A stretch of DNA of 64,000 nucleotides from Cognaticolwellia sediminilitoris (GCA_002104535.1 NBOG01000013.1:1-64000), one strand, 5' to 3'; shown: positions 36,939-47,895, numbered from the stretch's first letter. Numbers and translations are program-made. The notes: a model not told the origin generated them from the sequence alone.

Positions 36939-37529
36939 ATGCCTTTACCTTTATTATGGTTAGGAATGGCTACCGCTTCTGCTTTTGCAGTTAAAGGGCT
37001 TGCAGATGATAGAAAATCTCAGCAAAAATTACGCTTTAGTCGCTATCAGGCTAAAAGCTTAGCGGATCTTAACCCCTACGAGTCTGCTGTAGCTACTTAT
37101 CCAACTGATATGTTCTCAACTGAACAACGTGTTAGCCCTAAAATGGGATCCATTGTTTGTTGTGGTATTGGTGGTGTTTTAGATCATACCGGAATTTGGG
37201 TAGACGATAACACTATTATCGAAGTCGATGGTAACGGCTTAGTAAAACCTGTATCACCAGAGCGATTTACCAATGACCGAACGGGTAAAGGCATATTTAT
37301 TGCCTGTGATTCATTAGCAGTACCGTTGGCAAGTGAACTTGCTGCGCAGCTTGCCATTGAACAAATCTATCAGGTAAGGGATTATCATATGGTTGAAAAC
37401 AATTGCCACCAATTCATTTTGCAGTGTTTATGCGTTAATGCACCGGCGATAACAACCTTTAAAGCGTTATCAAATTATATTGCCAAAGAGTTTGACCGCG
37501 TTGTCTATTGGGATATTTGCGATTGCTAA
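36939..37529 (+). CDS. LRAT/NlpC-P60-like domain protein
   Basis: A 196-residue protein with an N-terminal hydrophobic stretch (residues 2-19, possible membrane anchor) and an LRAT-type papain-like fold: LDHTGIWVDD gives the histidine and VENNCHQFILQCL the catalytic cysteine motif (NC-HQF, as NCEHF in LRAT). IGSIVCC-like residues precede. Bacterial LRAT relatives are thiol hydrolases or acyltransferases of unclear substrate. Single gene; a terminator follows. The C-terminal segment is Cys-rich (DICDC). Confidence 0.7.
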   Translation: MPLPLLWLGMATASAFAVKGLADDRKSQQKLRFSRYQAKSLADLNPYESAVATYPTDMFSTEQRVSPKMGSIVCCGIGGVLDHTGIWVDDNTIIEVDGNGLVKPVSPERFTNDRTGKGIFIACDSLAVPLASELAAQLAIEQIYQVRDYHMVENNCHQFILQCLCVNAPAITTFKALSNYIAKEFDRVVYWDICDC

Positions 37530-37534
37530 AGCAT

Positions 37535-37566
37535 AAAAAACGGCTTTGCAGTTTATGCAGAGCCGT
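37535..37566 (-). terminator. Terminator of proS (also usable from the plus strand)
   Basis: ACGGCTTTGCA-5-TGCAGAGCCGT hairpin with one mismatch. Its T6 tail lies on the minus strand, so it best ends proS; the plus-strand tail has only three T residues. Confidence 0.75.
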
Positions 37567-37623
37567 TTATAAACATTCAGTTTAGTGAAGATAAGCCTCT
37601 TCAACTAAGCATTTTTTTTCAGG

Positions 37624-39336
37624 TTATTCAGAAAACAAAGACATAACATCTTTAATCGCTAACATTGATTTTTCACCCGTTATGCGATTTTTAACTTCAA
37701 TTTCTTGATTGTCTAAATTACGCTCACCAATGACTAATAATATTGGCGTACCAATTAGTTCATGATCGGCAAACATCACGCCAGGACGTTCTTTGCGATC
37801 ATCAAAAATAACCTCAATACCCGCTGCTTGTAACTGTTGGTATAAGTTTTCAGCAATTTCTTTAACTCGAGCAGATTTTGCCATATTCATCGGGACGATA
37901 GCCGCTTGATATGGTGCAATGGCCGCTGGCCATTTAATACCGTATTTATCATGGTTTTGCTCAATGGCTGCAGCAACAATACGTGAAACCCCAATACCAT
38001 AACAGCCCATGGTCAATATTTGGTTTTTACCTGCTTCAGTTAGAACACCACAATTCATTGCTTGTGCGTATTTCTCACCGAGTTGAAAAATATGACCTAC
38101 TTCAATACCACGTTTAATCACAATATTACCTTGGCCACATGGGCTAGGATCGCCTTCCACTACATTACGTATGTCTGCAATGCTATAATCTTTAGCGTCA
38201 CGATCCCAATTTACACCGGTTAAATGCATATCATCTTTATTGGCGCCACAAACAAAATCAGCTAGGTGTGCGGCACTGCGATCAACAATAACCTCGATAG
38301 TTAACCCAACTGGGCCTATTGAACCAGCGTTACAACCTGCAGCTGCAAGTATTTGTTCTTCTGTTGCAAAGGTTAATGGAGCCGAAACTGAAGCCAAATT
38401 TTCAGCTTTGACTTCATTTAACTGATGATCGCCACGTAAAACGAGGGCTACGATAGGAGCTTCATTTTCTTTTGTAGCCGTGCCTAATACTAATAAAGTT
38501 TTAACAGTGGTGGATGCTTCAACATTAAGTAATGACGCGACGTCTTCAATGGTACGAGCGTTTGGCGTTGATACTTCTGTTAATGTTTGTGTCGCTGCTG
38601 GGCGTTCGCCAGTCGGTGCTAAAGCTTCTGCTTTTTCAACATTGGCTGCAAAGTCACTGACATCACTAAAGGCAATATCATCTTCGCCAGAATCGGCCAA
38701 AACGTGGAATTCATGCGATGCTTCACCGCCAATTGAACCCGTATCAGCAATAACAGGGCGATAATCTAAACCTAAACGATCGAAAATACGACAATAGGCA
38801 TCAAACATTACTTGGTAAGTTTTCTTCAAACACTCTTCACCTAAGTGAAAAGAGTAAGCATCTTTCATTAAAAATTCACGTCCACGCATAACACCGAAGC
38901 GAGGGCGTATTTCGTCACGAAATTTTGTTTGAATTTGAAACAAGTTCAAAGGTAATTGTTTGTAGCTACTAATTTCATTACTAACAAGTTTAGTGATCAC
39001 TTCTTCGTGTGTTGGGCCTAAAACAAAAGAGCGATTATGGCGATCGTTTAAACGCAGAAGCTCAGGTCCGTAATCTTCCCAACGACCAGACTCTTCCCAT
39101 AAATCAGCCGGTTGTACCATTGGCATCAACACTTCTAAAGCGCCAGCGCGTTCCATTTCTTCACGAACAATGTTTTCAACTTTACGTAAAACTTTTAAAC
39201 CTGTCGGTAACCAAGTATATAAGCCAGATGCAACATTACGAACTAAACCTGCACGTAACATTAATTGATGGCTGATAACTTCAGCGCTAGCAGGGGTTTC
39301 TTTCAAGGTTGAAAGTAAATATTGGCTTGTACGCAT
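37624..39336 (-). CDS. proS: Prolyl-tRNA synthetase
   Basis: A 570-residue class II aminoacyl-tRNA synthetase of the bacterial type. Motif 2 lies in [20 protein letters not shown], motif 3 in [20 protein letters not shown], and an editing (INS) domain lies between motifs 2 and 3 (about residues 225-400, with TVKTLLV and [14 protein letters not shown]). It begins [20 protein letters not shown] (20 residues). Essential housekeeping gene on its own. Cytoplasmic homodimer. Confidence 0.98.
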   Translation of the reverse strand: MRTSQYLLSTLKETPASAEVISHQLMLRAGLVRNVASGLYTWLPTGLKVLRKVENIVREEMERAGALEVLMPMVQPADLWEESGRWEDYGPELLRLNDRHNRSFVLGPTHEEVITKLVSNEISSYKQLPLNLFQIQTKFRDEIRPRFGVMRGREFLMKDAYSFHLGEECLKKTYQVMFDAYCRIFDRLGLDYRPVIADTGSIGGEASHEFHVLADSGEDDIAFSDVSDFAANVEKAEALAPTGERPAATQTLTEVSTPNARTIEDVASLLNVEASTTVKTLLVLGTATKENEAPIVALVLRGDHQLNEVKAENLASVSAPLTFATEEQILAAAGCNAGSIGPVGLTIEVIVDRSAAHLADFVCGANKDDMHLTGVNWDRDAKDYSIADIRNVVEGDPSPCGQGNIVIKRGIEVGHIFQLGEKYAQAMNCGVLTEAGKNQILTMGCYGIGVSRIVAAAIEQNHDKYGIKWPAAIAPYQAAIVPMNMAKSARVKEIAENLYQQLQAAGIEVIFDDRKERPGVMFADHELIGTPILLVIGERNLDNQEIEVKNRITGEKSMLAIKDVMSLFSE

Positions 39337-40063
39337 TGAGAAAAAATTCCATTAGTAAGCGAGTAATAAATATGACGCGTATTCTATCAGGGCCGTTTCT
39401 AGCACAAAAGGTTTTAATTACACTATGTACTAAAAAAATCTCTATAGGCTAAATTAATCTTGGTTCATATTTACTAAATTAAGCTAAAGTAAGCACTTTA
39501 AGACTATCGTGTTTAGCAGATTTGTAGTCCAGAATTGGATAAATTGCCCGCGATTAGTCATTTAATTTCCACGTTGATTGTTCTTGTGAATGAAGCTTAG
39601 CTCTGATTATATTTTATTGTAAAAGACACTGTAATCCCTATTTAGTTATCTATTATTTATTTGATTTATAAGTACTTTAACTAGTAAAGCTTTATTAAAT
39701 TTGTTATTAATAGTGATGGTATGTAAAAGTAAGTATTAATTGATTTAAAAATAAAAATCATGGAATTAAATGTTAGTGAAATTAGCAAGCTATAAGTTTT
39801 GATTGCTCTCTTTACTGTGAAAATTGAATTTCAGCCTATAGCAACTCAAATGTCTAAAACGACTCGTTATATTGGTAACACTGTAGTTGGTAAATTTGAA
39901 TATCCACTAGTGCATTGAACTAATAAAACTTTATTTGGTTTTAATTTTTCGTTTTGCGTTGATATTTTTATATTTACTCAACAATTTAAACCAACATAAG
40001 TTAGTTTTATCTCTGGCATGACATAAGTTCATTTGTCTCTATTTTAGTTAAGGAAAATAATTA
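39337..40063 (+). other. Large intergenic region with no recognised feature
   Basis: 727 very AT-rich bases between divergent proS and the small membrane-anchored gene. I find no ORF with coding character, no tRNA and no clear repeat. The proS promoter must lie at its left end. Unexplained length for this genome segment. Confidence 0.5.
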
Positions 40064-40579
40064 ATGAAAAGAATAAAGTGGTATAAAAATCCTGAGATGA
40101 TAGTTGCTTTATCTGCTTTGTTTATTGGTTTAGTAACCGCCTTCACTTCCATTTATTCTGCGTATGTCGACCGTGAATACGCGAGAGCATCTGTTTGGCC
40201 TCGACTGGAAATATCTAGAAGTTTCAATACTAATTTATTTAATTACCAAGTATCTAATAATGGAACTGGTCCTGCGTTAATAAAATATGCAAAAATTCAA
40301 TTCAAATCAAAAAATATAAAAGCGTGGAAAGAAATAGAGTCCTTTAACAATATCAGGCAGTCACATATTGGCAATCGTACTTTATCTGCTCAAAACAGTA
40401 TTACCCCAGTCTTATACAAAGGAAAAGATGCCAAGGAGCTTGTAAAGGCCGATGATTTTATAAGTATAGAGCTTTGCTACTGTTCTATATATGACGAGTG
40501 TTGGGTGATTGAACGAAATAATCGCCCTACACCTATTGAAGCCTGTTTTATTGATCCCAAAGAAATGTTTCTGCAATAA
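40064..40579 (+). CDS. Hypothetical membrane-anchored protein, 171 residues
   Basis: One N-terminal transmembrane helix (about residues 12-34, MIVALSALFIGLVTAFTSIY in 20 residues) is followed by a beta-rich domain with FNYQVSNNGTGPALIKYAKI, a pattern seen in many uncharacterised bacterial proteins with an Ig-like extracytoplasmic fold. Three cysteines near LCYCSIYDEC might pair. No family name is assigned. It has AAGGAAAA upstream of the ATG. Isolated in AT-rich DNA, so acquisition is possible. Confidence 0.6.
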   Translation: MKRIKWYKNPEMIVALSALFIGLVTAFTSIYSAYVDREYARASVWPRLEISRSFNTNLFNYQVSNNGTGPALIKYAKIQFKSKNIKAWKEIESFNNIRQSHIGNRTLSAQNSITPVLYKGKDAKELVKADDFISIELCYCSIYDECWVIERNNRPTPIEACFIDPKEMFLQ

Positions 40580-40743
40580 GTCTGACTAAAGAAAACAAAA
40601 AGCAGCGTTAACTACTGCTGCGAAATCTGCGTACTATATAGCTAGCTATTTATAGGTTGGTATGTGTTTTAAGCACAGAGGTATTATATTTGAATAGCCG
40701 GCATTAGATGATAAGAAGCTAATGGAATTAAAATAAAAATTGT

Positions 40744-41526
40744 ATGACTAATTTAATGATAAACATTTTATTTACCCGTGAATTATGCCAACTTGATAGT
40801 GCTATAAGCGTTTTGCCTGCTGAACTGTTTAATGTTGTTGCTTGCCCGACAATAGATATTTTCCCTATTGAAAAAACTCAAAAATTTGACCAGGAATTTA
40901 GCGAAATACTTACCGCAGATTACCTCGTTTTTACATCGAAGCATGCTGTTATAGAAACTATGAAATATCTCAGGGAAAATGACACTAGTTTCGCAGAGCT
41001 TAAGCAAATAAAAACCTGTGCTGTTGGACCAATGGTTGCCCAGCAACTCGCTGAGTATGACGTTAACGTTAATATGATGCCTGAATCATATTCAGCAGAA
41101 GGGGTAGCTAAGTTGTTTGAACCCGTCGCTAAAAATTCCGCAAAGGTATTTTTTCCAAGAGGTAATCTCGCAGCGAAAAAGTTATCTGTAGCGCTAACTG
41201 AAAAAGGCTATTCGATCGTTTCTCCTATTATTTATAATACGGAATTACGTTCTTTACTAGATGAACCAGCACAAGCGATATTTGATGCAAACCGTGTCGA
41301 CTGTTTGGTTTTTACTTCACCGTCTTCCGTGCAGGCAATGATGGCGATATTAAAAGCTAACAAGCAAATGTCGACTTTAAAACAAACGCTAATATGCGCT
41401 ATAGGCACTACCACTAAACGGGCGTGTATAGAGTTCGAGCTAGCAGTGAACATAATACCAAAAGATTTTACCGTTGCTGCCGTGGCAAAAGCGGTAGCTA
41501 GCTACTATCATAATAAAAATCACTAA
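40744..41526 (+). CDS. Uroporphyrinogen-III synthase-family protein (HemD-like)
   Basis: A 260-residue two-domain protein with the HemD layout: ILFTREL at the start, DYLVFTSKHAVIETM, TCAVGPMVAQQLAEY, then DCLVFTSPSSVQAMMAI and ICAIGTTTKRACIE in the second half. HemD closes hydroxymethylbilane into uroporphyrinogen III. Usually hemD follows hemC; here it stands alone, so it may be the only copy, a paralogue, or a divergent relative. A second in-frame ATG lies at 40756 and could be the start. Confidence 0.75.
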   Translation: MTNLMINILFTRELCQLDSAISVLPAELFNVVACPTIDIFPIEKTQKFDQEFSEILTADYLVFTSKHAVIETMKYLRENDTSFAELKQIKTCAVGPMVAQQLAEYDVNVNMMPESYSAEGVAKLFEPVAKNSAKVFFPRGNLAAKKLSVALTEKGYSIVSPIIYNTELRSLLDEPAQAIFDANRVDCLVFTSPSSVQAMMAILKANKQMSTLKQTLICAIGTTTKRACIEFELAVNIIPKDFTVAAVAKAVASYYHNKNH

Positions 41527-41850
41527 CCCCAGTACAGAGTAAACCTAGCTCTGAATAAACAAAGCTCCTTAATAAAGTGTTTTCACCCTAACTGAATCGC
41601 TTCGCTATTTATTGGCTGCTATTGGATATAAAGAGTCACTTTGATAAACACGAACTCTCAATCGTGAGTGATATGGCTTGGGCTTTTACTTATTAATAAC
41701 TCCAGTTTTATAGCTTAAAAGCCACGTTGTAACAGCTCAGTTGCCAGCAGCCTTAATAGTGATTCCCAATCATTGAGCTTAACGGAACGTAATTAACATT
41801 AAGTCAGTGCCATTAAAGTCGAAGCGAATGTTCAAATGAGCGTTATAACT
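41527..41850 (+). other. Spacer between the HemD-like gene and rne
   Basis: No gene is seen in these 324 bases. No recognisable plus-strand terminator follows the HemD-like gene; the hairpin at 41851-41880 serves rne. Confidence 0.4.
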
Positions 41851-41880
41851 AAAAAAGCCAATTGCGTTTGCAATTGGCTT
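41851..41880 (-). terminator. Rho-independent terminator of rne
   Basis: AAGCCAATTG-6-CAATTGGCTT, a 10-bp perfect stem followed by T6 when read on the minus strand, 56 bases after the rne stop codon. Confidence 0.9.
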
Positions 41881-41935
41881 ATGTATTTTCAGTCGTTCAA
41901 TATTAATACATCATATTGAACGATATCAGAGCAGC

Positions 41936-44900
41936 TTAACCTAGAGTAGGATTAGTTGCAGCAGCTGAATGTCGGCTTGTAGCATGACTTGATGAAGCTG
42001 ATTTACCTGAAGTTGTATGTGCAGCTCTTTGCTCACTTGCAACAAATTCACGAGGGATCACACCATTACTTACAATGGTTTCTGGCTTAGTCATAGGAGC
42101 TGAAGCTTTACCCGCTGGTTTGCTTGCTGCAGCTTTAACTTTACGCTGTATGTTTTTAGCTTTAGCACGCACTTTCTTCGGTTTTTCTTCAGCATCAGCA
42201 GGTTTTTCATCAACGGTTGCTGGTTGCTCAATAGAAGCTTCAACTTCAGTTTCAACCACGACAACTGCCTCAGTTTCGCCTACTTTGACTTCAACTTCTT
42301 CTAACTTAACCGCCGGAACCATCACGTCTTCATCAGCTGGCTTTGCTTCTACTGCTGTAACAGTCTCTGCTGTTGCTTCAGCTTCAACAGCTTCAACAGC
42401 TTCAACTGTTTCTGCTTTTACTTCTGTTTCGACTGTTTCTGTTGCAACGGCTTGTTCTTCAACCTTTACTTCTGATGCTTGAGGTTCATCAAAAGGTAAG
42501 TCTTGTTGAATTTCATTCGCAGGGTTGTTAACAACTTCAGTTAACGCATCAGCTTGTACTTTTTGAACTTCAGCAACGGTAGGCGCTGACTCTGTTACTT
42601 CAGGAGAGGTAGTAACTTCTTTGTTTACATTCTCTGACGCATCAGTAGTTTGTTCAGGGTAACGAGCTGTTACAGGATCTTCAGTGATTTCATTACTGTT
42701 GTTTTCAGCTGCTTCCGCGTTTTGTCTACGACGTTGACCATGAGCACGCATGTGACGAGGAGAACGACGACTTCTTGGACGTTGCTCATCTTTTGCTTTA
42801 TTGTCTGTTGGCTCTACAGCTGCATTTTCAACAACATTGTTGTTATCAACTGATGTTGCCAATGTACTCGTTTCAACAATATTGTTTTCTACTACAGGAG
42901 CTTGTGCAACTGCATTTTTAGGCGCTTTATTTTCTACTGCATTATTTTCAACACTAGTTGAGTTTTTATCAGCGGTATTAACGCGCACTTTTTTACGATT
43001 ATTACGACGTTGACGACGTTCAGCTACCTTTTCTTCTTTAGGTTTATGCACGCGCTCTTTTTGAGGCTTAGCAGGTGCTGCTGGTTTGGCTGATTTTGTC
43101 GCTTTATCGTTAACTTCTTGTGGCTTACGCTTGTCATTTCGAGAATCATTGCGTGTGTCGTTACGACCTTCATTGCGCGAATCATTACGATTGTTACGAC
43201 GCTGACCTTGACGACCACGTTGCGGGCGACGTTCACTATTTCTAGTGTCATTAGTTCTTGGCTTAGCCGGTGCAGGTTTTACTTCTTCCTCTGCAGCAAA
43301 AAGTGATTTAACCCATGACATCACACCAGAAAGTAAGCTTTTAGAGTCTGAAGTCGTTGCTGCCTTCTCGGTTTTAACTACTGCTTCAACAGGTTGCTTA
43401 GGTGCTTGTTTTGGTGAAGACATGCCTTGTAATAAAGGTTCAACACGCTTATTAGCTTCTTTATCGAACTTCGGCATAACCGCTTCTTCAGGTGCATTTA
43501 GTTTAAACTCGACATCATAACTTGCTTCTTCAATGCTTTCGTCTTTCTTAATGCGTACTACTTCATACTGTGGAGTTACCATATTCGGATTAGGGATAAT
43601 CAAAATATTAACGTTGTGATGCTTTTCAACATGAAAAACTGAACGACGCTTTTCGTTTAATAAGTATGTAGCAACAGGAACAGGCACTTGAGCTTGAACT
43701 TGTTGAGTATTGTCTTTAATGGCTTCTTCTTCCATTAAACGTAATACTGATAATGCTAATGACTCAACGCCACGAACATGGCCTGTGCCATTACAACGAG
43801 GACAAACGCCTTGGCTTGTTTCACCAATAGACGGGCGTAAACGCTGACGCGACATTTCAAGTAAACCAAAACGAGAAATTCGACCTAATTGGATACGAGC
43901 TCTGTCTTGTTTAACTGCGTCGCGCATTCTGTTTTCAACTTCACGTTGATGGCGAACAGGTGTCATATCGATAAAATCGATAACAACTAAACCACCTAAA
44001 TCACGTAAACGTAACTGGCGAGCAATCTCTTCAGCTGCTTCTAGGTTGGTGTTGAATGCTGTTTCTTCGATATCACTACCTTTAGTTGCGCGGGCAGAGT
44101 TGATATCGATAGAAGTCATTGCTTCTGTAGGGTCAATAACGATTGAGCCGCCAGATGGTAAACGGACTTCACGTTGGAATGCCGTTTCAATTTGTGATTC
44201 AATTTGATAATGAGTAAATAATGGTACGTCGTTGGTGTAAAGCTTAACTTTACTTAAAAAATCAGGACGAACAATTTCAATGTGCTTTTTCACGCTTTCG
44301 AAAATTTTCGGGCGATCAATCAGAACTTCACCAATATCACGACGTAAATAATCACGTATAGCACGTAAAATTACATTGGTTTCTTGATGGATTAAGAATG
44401 GTGCAGGGCGGCTCGCAGCAGCTTCTGAAATAGCATTCCAATGATGTAGTAGGACGTTTAAATCCCAATCAAGTTCTTCGTATTCTTTACCAACACCAGC
44501 GGTACGAACAATTAAGCCCATGCCTTTTGGTAAGGTAAGTTTACTTAACGATGTTTTTAAATCAGTACGCTCATCACCTTCTATGCGGCGAGAAATACCA
44601 CCAGCACGAGGGTTGTTAGGCATAAGCACTAAGTAGCTACCAGCAAGGCTGATAAAAGTCGTTAATGCGGCACCCTTTTGACCACGTTCTTCTTTATCAA
44701 TTTGTACGATAACCTCTTGGCCTTCGTGCAAAACTTCTTTGATATTAGGGCGGCCTTGAAAGCTGTAACCTTTAGGGAAATATTCTCGGGCGATTTCTTT
44801 CATTGGTAAGAAACCGTGACGATCAGCACCGTAATCTACGAAAGCCGCTTCTAAAGACGGTTCAATACGGGTGATTTTTGCTTTATAGATGTTTGATTTT

Positions 44901-45010
44901 TTTTGTTCGTGACCAGGGCTTTCGATATCTAAATCATAAAGTTGTTGACCATCGACAAGTGCTACGCGCAATTCTTCTGATTGGGTAGCATTAATTAACA
45001 TACGTTTCAT
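41936..45010 (-). CDS. rne: Ribonuclease E
   Basis: A 1024-residue endoribonuclease and degradosome scaffold. The catalytic half (about 1-520) has an S1 domain, [20 protein letters not shown] and [10 protein letters not shown] (metal aspartates), and a zinc-link CPRCNGTGH. An amphipathic segment with W566 ([13 protein letters not shown]) matches the membrane-targeting helix of E. coli RNase E in kind and position. Beyond it come an Asn/Arg/Asp-rich stretch with repeated RND, proline-poor acidic runs with EAVEAV repeats, and a variable end. It is divergent from rluC with a 619-base gap, the usual place for a self-regulating leader. Confidence 0.97.
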   Translation of the reverse strand: MKRMLINATQSEELRVALVDGQQLYDLDIESPGHEQKKSNIYKAKITRIEPSLEAAFVDYGADRHGFLPMKEIAREYFPKGYSFQGRPNIKEVLHEGQEVIVQIDKEERGQKGAALTTFISLAGSYLVLMPNNPRAGGISRRIEGDERTDLKTSLSKLTLPKGMGLIVRTAGVGKEYEELDWDLNVLLHHWNAISEAAASRPAPFLIHQETNVILRAIRDYLRRDIGEVLIDRPKIFESVKKHIEIVRPDFLSKVKLYTNDVPLFTHYQIESQIETAFQREVRLPSGGSIVIDPTEAMTSIDINSARATKGSDIEETAFNTNLEAAEEIARQLRLRDLGGLVVIDFIDMTPVRHQREVENRMRDAVKQDRARIQLGRISRFGLLEMSRQRLRPSIGETSQGVCPRCNGTGHVRGVESLALSVLRLMEEEAIKDNTQQVQAQVPVPVATYLLNEKRRSVFHVEKHHNVNILIIPNPNMVTPQYEVVRIKKDESIEEASYDVEFKLNAPEEAVMPKFDKEANKRVEPLLQGMSSPKQAPKQPVEAVVKTEKAATTSDSKSLLSGVMSWVKSLFAAEEEVKPAPAKPRTNDTRNSERRPQRGRQGQRRNNRNDSRNEGRNDTRNDSRNDKRKPQEVNDKATKSAKPAAPAKPQKERVHKPKEEKVAERRQRRNNRKKVRVNTADKNSTSVENNAVENKAPKNAVAQAPVVENNIVETSTLATSVDNNNVVENAAVEPTDNKAKDEQRPRSRRSPRHMRAHGQRRRQNAEAAENNSNEITEDPVTARYPEQTTDASENVNKEVTTSPEVTESAPTVAEVQKVQADALTEVVNNPANEIQQDLPFDEPQASEVKVEEQAVATETVETEVKAETVEAVEAVEAEATAETVTAVEAKPADEDVMVPAVKLEEVEVKVGETEAVVVVETEVEASIEQPATVDEKPADAEEKPKKVRAKAKNIQRKVKAAASKPAGKASAPMTKPETIVSNGVIPREFVASEQRAAHTTSGKSASSSHATSRHSAAATNPTLG

Positions 45011-45629
45011 AGTTTGTGTGACTCATTTTAATAGTCACAACACACCATTGCTTAGAACACAAAGCAATCTATCGCTATGGTAACAGCAACTTGTCAGCCT
45101 CTCGGGTGTCAATCTTACTACGCCATATTACGCAGCAAGCTGTTAAAAATTCTGATTGTATAATATAACCAAGGTGTTAATCACCTCAGTAAAATTGATT
45201 CTTTATGTGCTCAGCTTGTGTGCTGTGCGCAACAGAAAACTAAGTGCATCGTTAGTTTTAGTTCGATATTTTATCGTGTTTTCTAATGACATAACGATTG
45301 AAAATGTGACTTATTTTTTCTGTTTAATTACATAATCGCTTTATTGCGCCGGACGAAATGTTTATGCGTTTCTTTTGACAAGTTACACGCGTCAAATTCG
45401 CAATTGGCCTTACTTTTAATATCTCAACAATAATATTGGGTAAAATTGTTTAATATTAATGTGGCCGCATTTCGCCTCTTACGTCTCGCTTAAAGCATCC
45501 TTTTTACTCGTTACGGCTAAATTGTAGCGGTAACCACTTTATTATCACACTTTATTTATAGATTAGCCAACAAAATCCTCGTTTTAATTACCTGTAATTA
45601 GAAAAAAATATGTTAAACTGCGGGCAATC
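45011..45629 (-). other. rne 5' leader and divergent rne-rluC promoter region
   Basis: 619 bases without a gene. In gammaproteobacteria the rne mRNA has a leader of several hundred bases by which RNase E limits its own level. Position and length agree with this, but I did not identify the known leader hairpins by sequence. Confidence 0.45.
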
Positions 45630-46613
45630 ATGGTTCCTAGTAAAACTCTTATGACTGATAGCCCAAAACCACAAGTTAGATTTATCACGGTAGACAGCGA
45701 AGACGCAGGTCAACGCATCGATAATTTTTTAGTGAAAACACTAAAAGGTGTGCCGAAAAGTATGCTGTATCGATTGTTACGAAAAGGTGAGATTCGCGTC
45801 AATAAGAAGCGAACTAAGCCAGAATACAAATTAGTGGATGAAGATATAATTCGTGTCGCGCCAATTCGCGTTTCTGAAAACACGAATACCGTATCAACTC
45901 AATTAAACGTAGTTGCTAATTTAGAGAAACAAATATTATTTGAAGACGAGCGTTTAATCGTTATCAATAAACCTTCTGGTATGGCAGTACACGGTGGTAG
46001 TGGTTTAAGTTTTGGATTGATAGAAGCGTTACGAGCTCTTAGACCAGATGCACGGATGTTAGAGTTAGTGCATCGTCTTGATCGAGATACCTCAGGATGT
46101 TTAGTCGTAGCTAAGAAACGCTCTGCGTTACGTCACTTACACGAACAACTGCGCAATAAAACCGTACAAAAATTCTATCACGCTTTAGTCAAAGGCCGCT
46201 GGTCGACAAAATTAACTCGAGTTACTGAAGGCTTAAAGAAAAATGATTTGAAGTCTGGCGAGCGTGTCGTCGTTGTAGATAATATTAACGGTAAAGAATC
46301 AGAAACGCGCTTTAAAGTGATTCAGCATTATAAAAATGCCACACTTGTCCGCGCTTTCCCAGTGACCGGACGTACTCATCAAATTCGTGTTCATTGTCAA
46401 ACCAAGGGCCATTCAATTGCCTGTGATGCTAAATATGGTCATGAAGACTTTGATCATGAAATGAAAACGCTTGGGTTAAAACGTTTATTTTTACATGCAG
46501 CAAGTATTGAGTTTACCCATCCGTTAACAGATCAAAGAATTAAGATAGAAGCCCCATTAGAGCCTTCTCTAGAAAAGCTGTTGAAGAAGCTAACTAAAGC
46601 AGATGTTCATTAG
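45630..46613 (+). CDS. rluC: 23S rRNA pseudouridine(955/2504/2580) synthase RluC
   Basis: A 327-residue RluA-family pseudouridine synthase. The N-terminal S4 domain (SMLYRLLRKGEIRVNKKRTK in 20 residues) precedes a catalytic domain with the aspartate motif LVHRLDRDTSGCLVV. VTGRTHQIRVH is also family-typical. It is divergent from rne, as in E. coli. An ATG at 45651 (MTDSPKPQ) is an alternative start that matches E. coli length better. A terminator follows at 46643. Confidence 0.95.
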   Translation: MVPSKTLMTDSPKPQVRFITVDSEDAGQRIDNFLVKTLKGVPKSMLYRLLRKGEIRVNKKRTKPEYKLVDEDIIRVAPIRVSENTNTVSTQLNVVANLEKQILFEDERLIVINKPSGMAVHGGSGLSFGLIEALRALRPDARMLELVHRLDRDTSGCLVVAKKRSALRHLHEQLRNKTVQKFYHALVKGRWSTKLTRVTEGLKKNDLKSGERVVVVDNINGKESETRFKVIQHYKNATLVRAFPVTGRTHQIRVHCQTKGHSIACDAKYGHEDFDHEMKTLGLKRLFLHAASIEFTHPLTDQRIKIEAPLEPSLEKLLKKLTKADVH

Positions 46614-46642
46614 TCTAGATTAACGTTAATTCAAAATGATTT

Positions 46643-46679
46643 AAAAGCACATCACCAAGCTAAAGTGATGAGCTTTTTT
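46643..46679 (+). terminator. Rho-independent terminator after rluC
   Basis: AAAAGC-A-CATCAC, a 9-base loop, GTGATG-A-GCTTTTTT; one internal mismatch, then the T tail. Confidence 0.8.
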
Positions 46680-46733
46680 GTTTCAGCCTGATTGGGCGAA
46701 TTTAATCGTCTAACCTATCACCGAGATGGATTA

Positions 46734-46963
46734 CAGAATAAGTATTAACGTTGGTAACGATTACTTGGCGACTGAAGTCGCCCCTACAAAAGGCAATTAA
46801 AAATTTAACTTAGCTTTAAGCTGTCAGTATGAAGCTATCAGTAAAGCCACCAGCCATGATTGTGGCAATTGTTTTAACTGATGACTGATAGCTTCGAACT
46901 TAAAGCTGAGTTCTGCTCCCATAGGTTTAATTTACTCGCCTATTTCAATATCGAGCTGCAATG
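46734..46963 (+). repeat. Dispersed palindromic repeat, copy 2 (tandem, first unit)
   Basis: It carries the palindrome GGCGACTGAAGTCGCC (46767-46782) and the long-stem arms AGCTGTCAG/CTGATAGCT. Almost identical to the next unit, with a 230-base period. Non-coding. Confidence 0.85.
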
Positions 46964-47170
46964 CAGAATAAGTATTAACGTTGGTAACGATTACTTGGCG
47001 ACTGAAGTCGCCCCTACAAAAGGCAATTAAAAATTTAACTTAGCTTTAAGCTGTCAGTTTGAAGCTTTCAGTAAAGCCACCAGCCATGAGTGTGGCAATT
47101 GTTTTAACAGATAGCTGATAGCTTCGAACTTAAAACTACGTTCTGCTACCGTAGGGCCGAATTTAATCTC
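46964..47170 (+). repeat. Dispersed palindromic repeat, copy 3 (tandem, second unit)
   Basis: Near-identical to the preceding unit, with scattered single-base differences (for example CAGTTTG against CAGTATG). It ends just before the maf stop codon with GTAGGGCCGAATTTAATC. The opposite-orientation relative is at 60-280. Confidence 0.85.
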
Positions 47171-47189
47171 CTGTAAAAATGTTCATAGC

Positions 47190-47777
47190 TTATTGCTCTG
47201 CTAGTACATCAACACCGTGCTGCTTTAATAACTCAACAAGTTTAATCAGCGGTAAACCGATTAAAGTATTAGGATCATCACCTTCAAGCTTTTTGAATAA
47301 ACAAATGCCCAAGCCTTCGCTTTTAAAACTACCAGCACAATTATAAGGTTGTTCAGCATGTAAGTAGTTTTCGATGTCGCTGCGCGAAAGTTCATTGAAA
47401 TGGACTAAGAAAGGTTCTATTAATGAAGTGGTGTAATCTAAACCACTGTCATAAACACATAGACCGGTATAAAAGACGACTGTTTTATTGCTGAATTTTT
47501 CTAGCTGTTTAACAGCATTTTCGAAATTATGCGGTTTGCCTAATATTTCACCGTCACACATTGCCACTTGATCTGAGCCGATAATCAGCGCGTCGGGATA
47601 TTCGCCTTTAACCGCTTTTGCTTTTTCAATGGCTAATCGTTCAACCAGTGCAACAGGTGATTCATTTTCAAAAGGACTTTCGTCTATATTTGGTTTTGCG
47701 CAAACGAAGGCAATATTTAGCTTAGCTAAAATTTCTTTACGGAATGGGGAAGTGGAGCCTAAAACAAGTTTTTTCAT
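47190..47777 (-). CDS. yceF: Maf-like nucleotide pyrophosphatase (YceF type, 7-methyl-GTP)
   Basis: A 195-residue Maf-family house-cleaning pyrophosphatase. It begins MKKLVLGSTSPFRKEIL (start ATG at 47777; an upstream GTG at 47786 has no better ribosome site). GSDQVAMCDGEILGKP and the later EPYNCAGSFKSEGLG-like segment are characteristic of the 7-methyl-GTP-specific YceF subfamily. In E. coli it is divergent from yceD, as here. Cytoplasmic. Confidence 0.92.
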   Translation of the reverse strand: MKKLVLGSTSPFRKEILAKLNIAFVCAKPNIDESPFENESPVALVERLAIEKAKAVKGEYPDALIIGSDQVAMCDGEILGKPHNFENAVKQLEKFSNKTVVFYTGLCVYDSGLDYTTSLIEPFLVHFNELSRSDIENYLHAEQPYNCAGSFKSEGLGICLFKKLEGDDPNTLIGLPLIKLVELLKQHGVDVLAEQ

Positions 47778-47895
47778 TAATATCACTCAAAATATAAACA
47801 GATAGCTGTTAATATATGGACTAACTTGAGTTTTTAAACAATTTTAGCTATTTTTCTTTGACACTAGCCGATTGTCACTTTATTATGCGCGCCTT

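Noticed and set aside
42075-43306. Several long plus-strand open frames opposite rne
   Set aside because: They are Ser/Thr- or Arg-rich mirror images of the low-complexity rne tail. No ribosome site or family match is apparent.
46734-47170. Considered as a CRISPR array
   Set aside because: Only two units of 230 bases, near-identical throughout and without distinct spacers; this is a tandem repeat.
47872-47895. N-terminal extension of YceD from TTG at 47872
   Set aside because: The ATG at 47896 gives the standard MQ.LKLP start.
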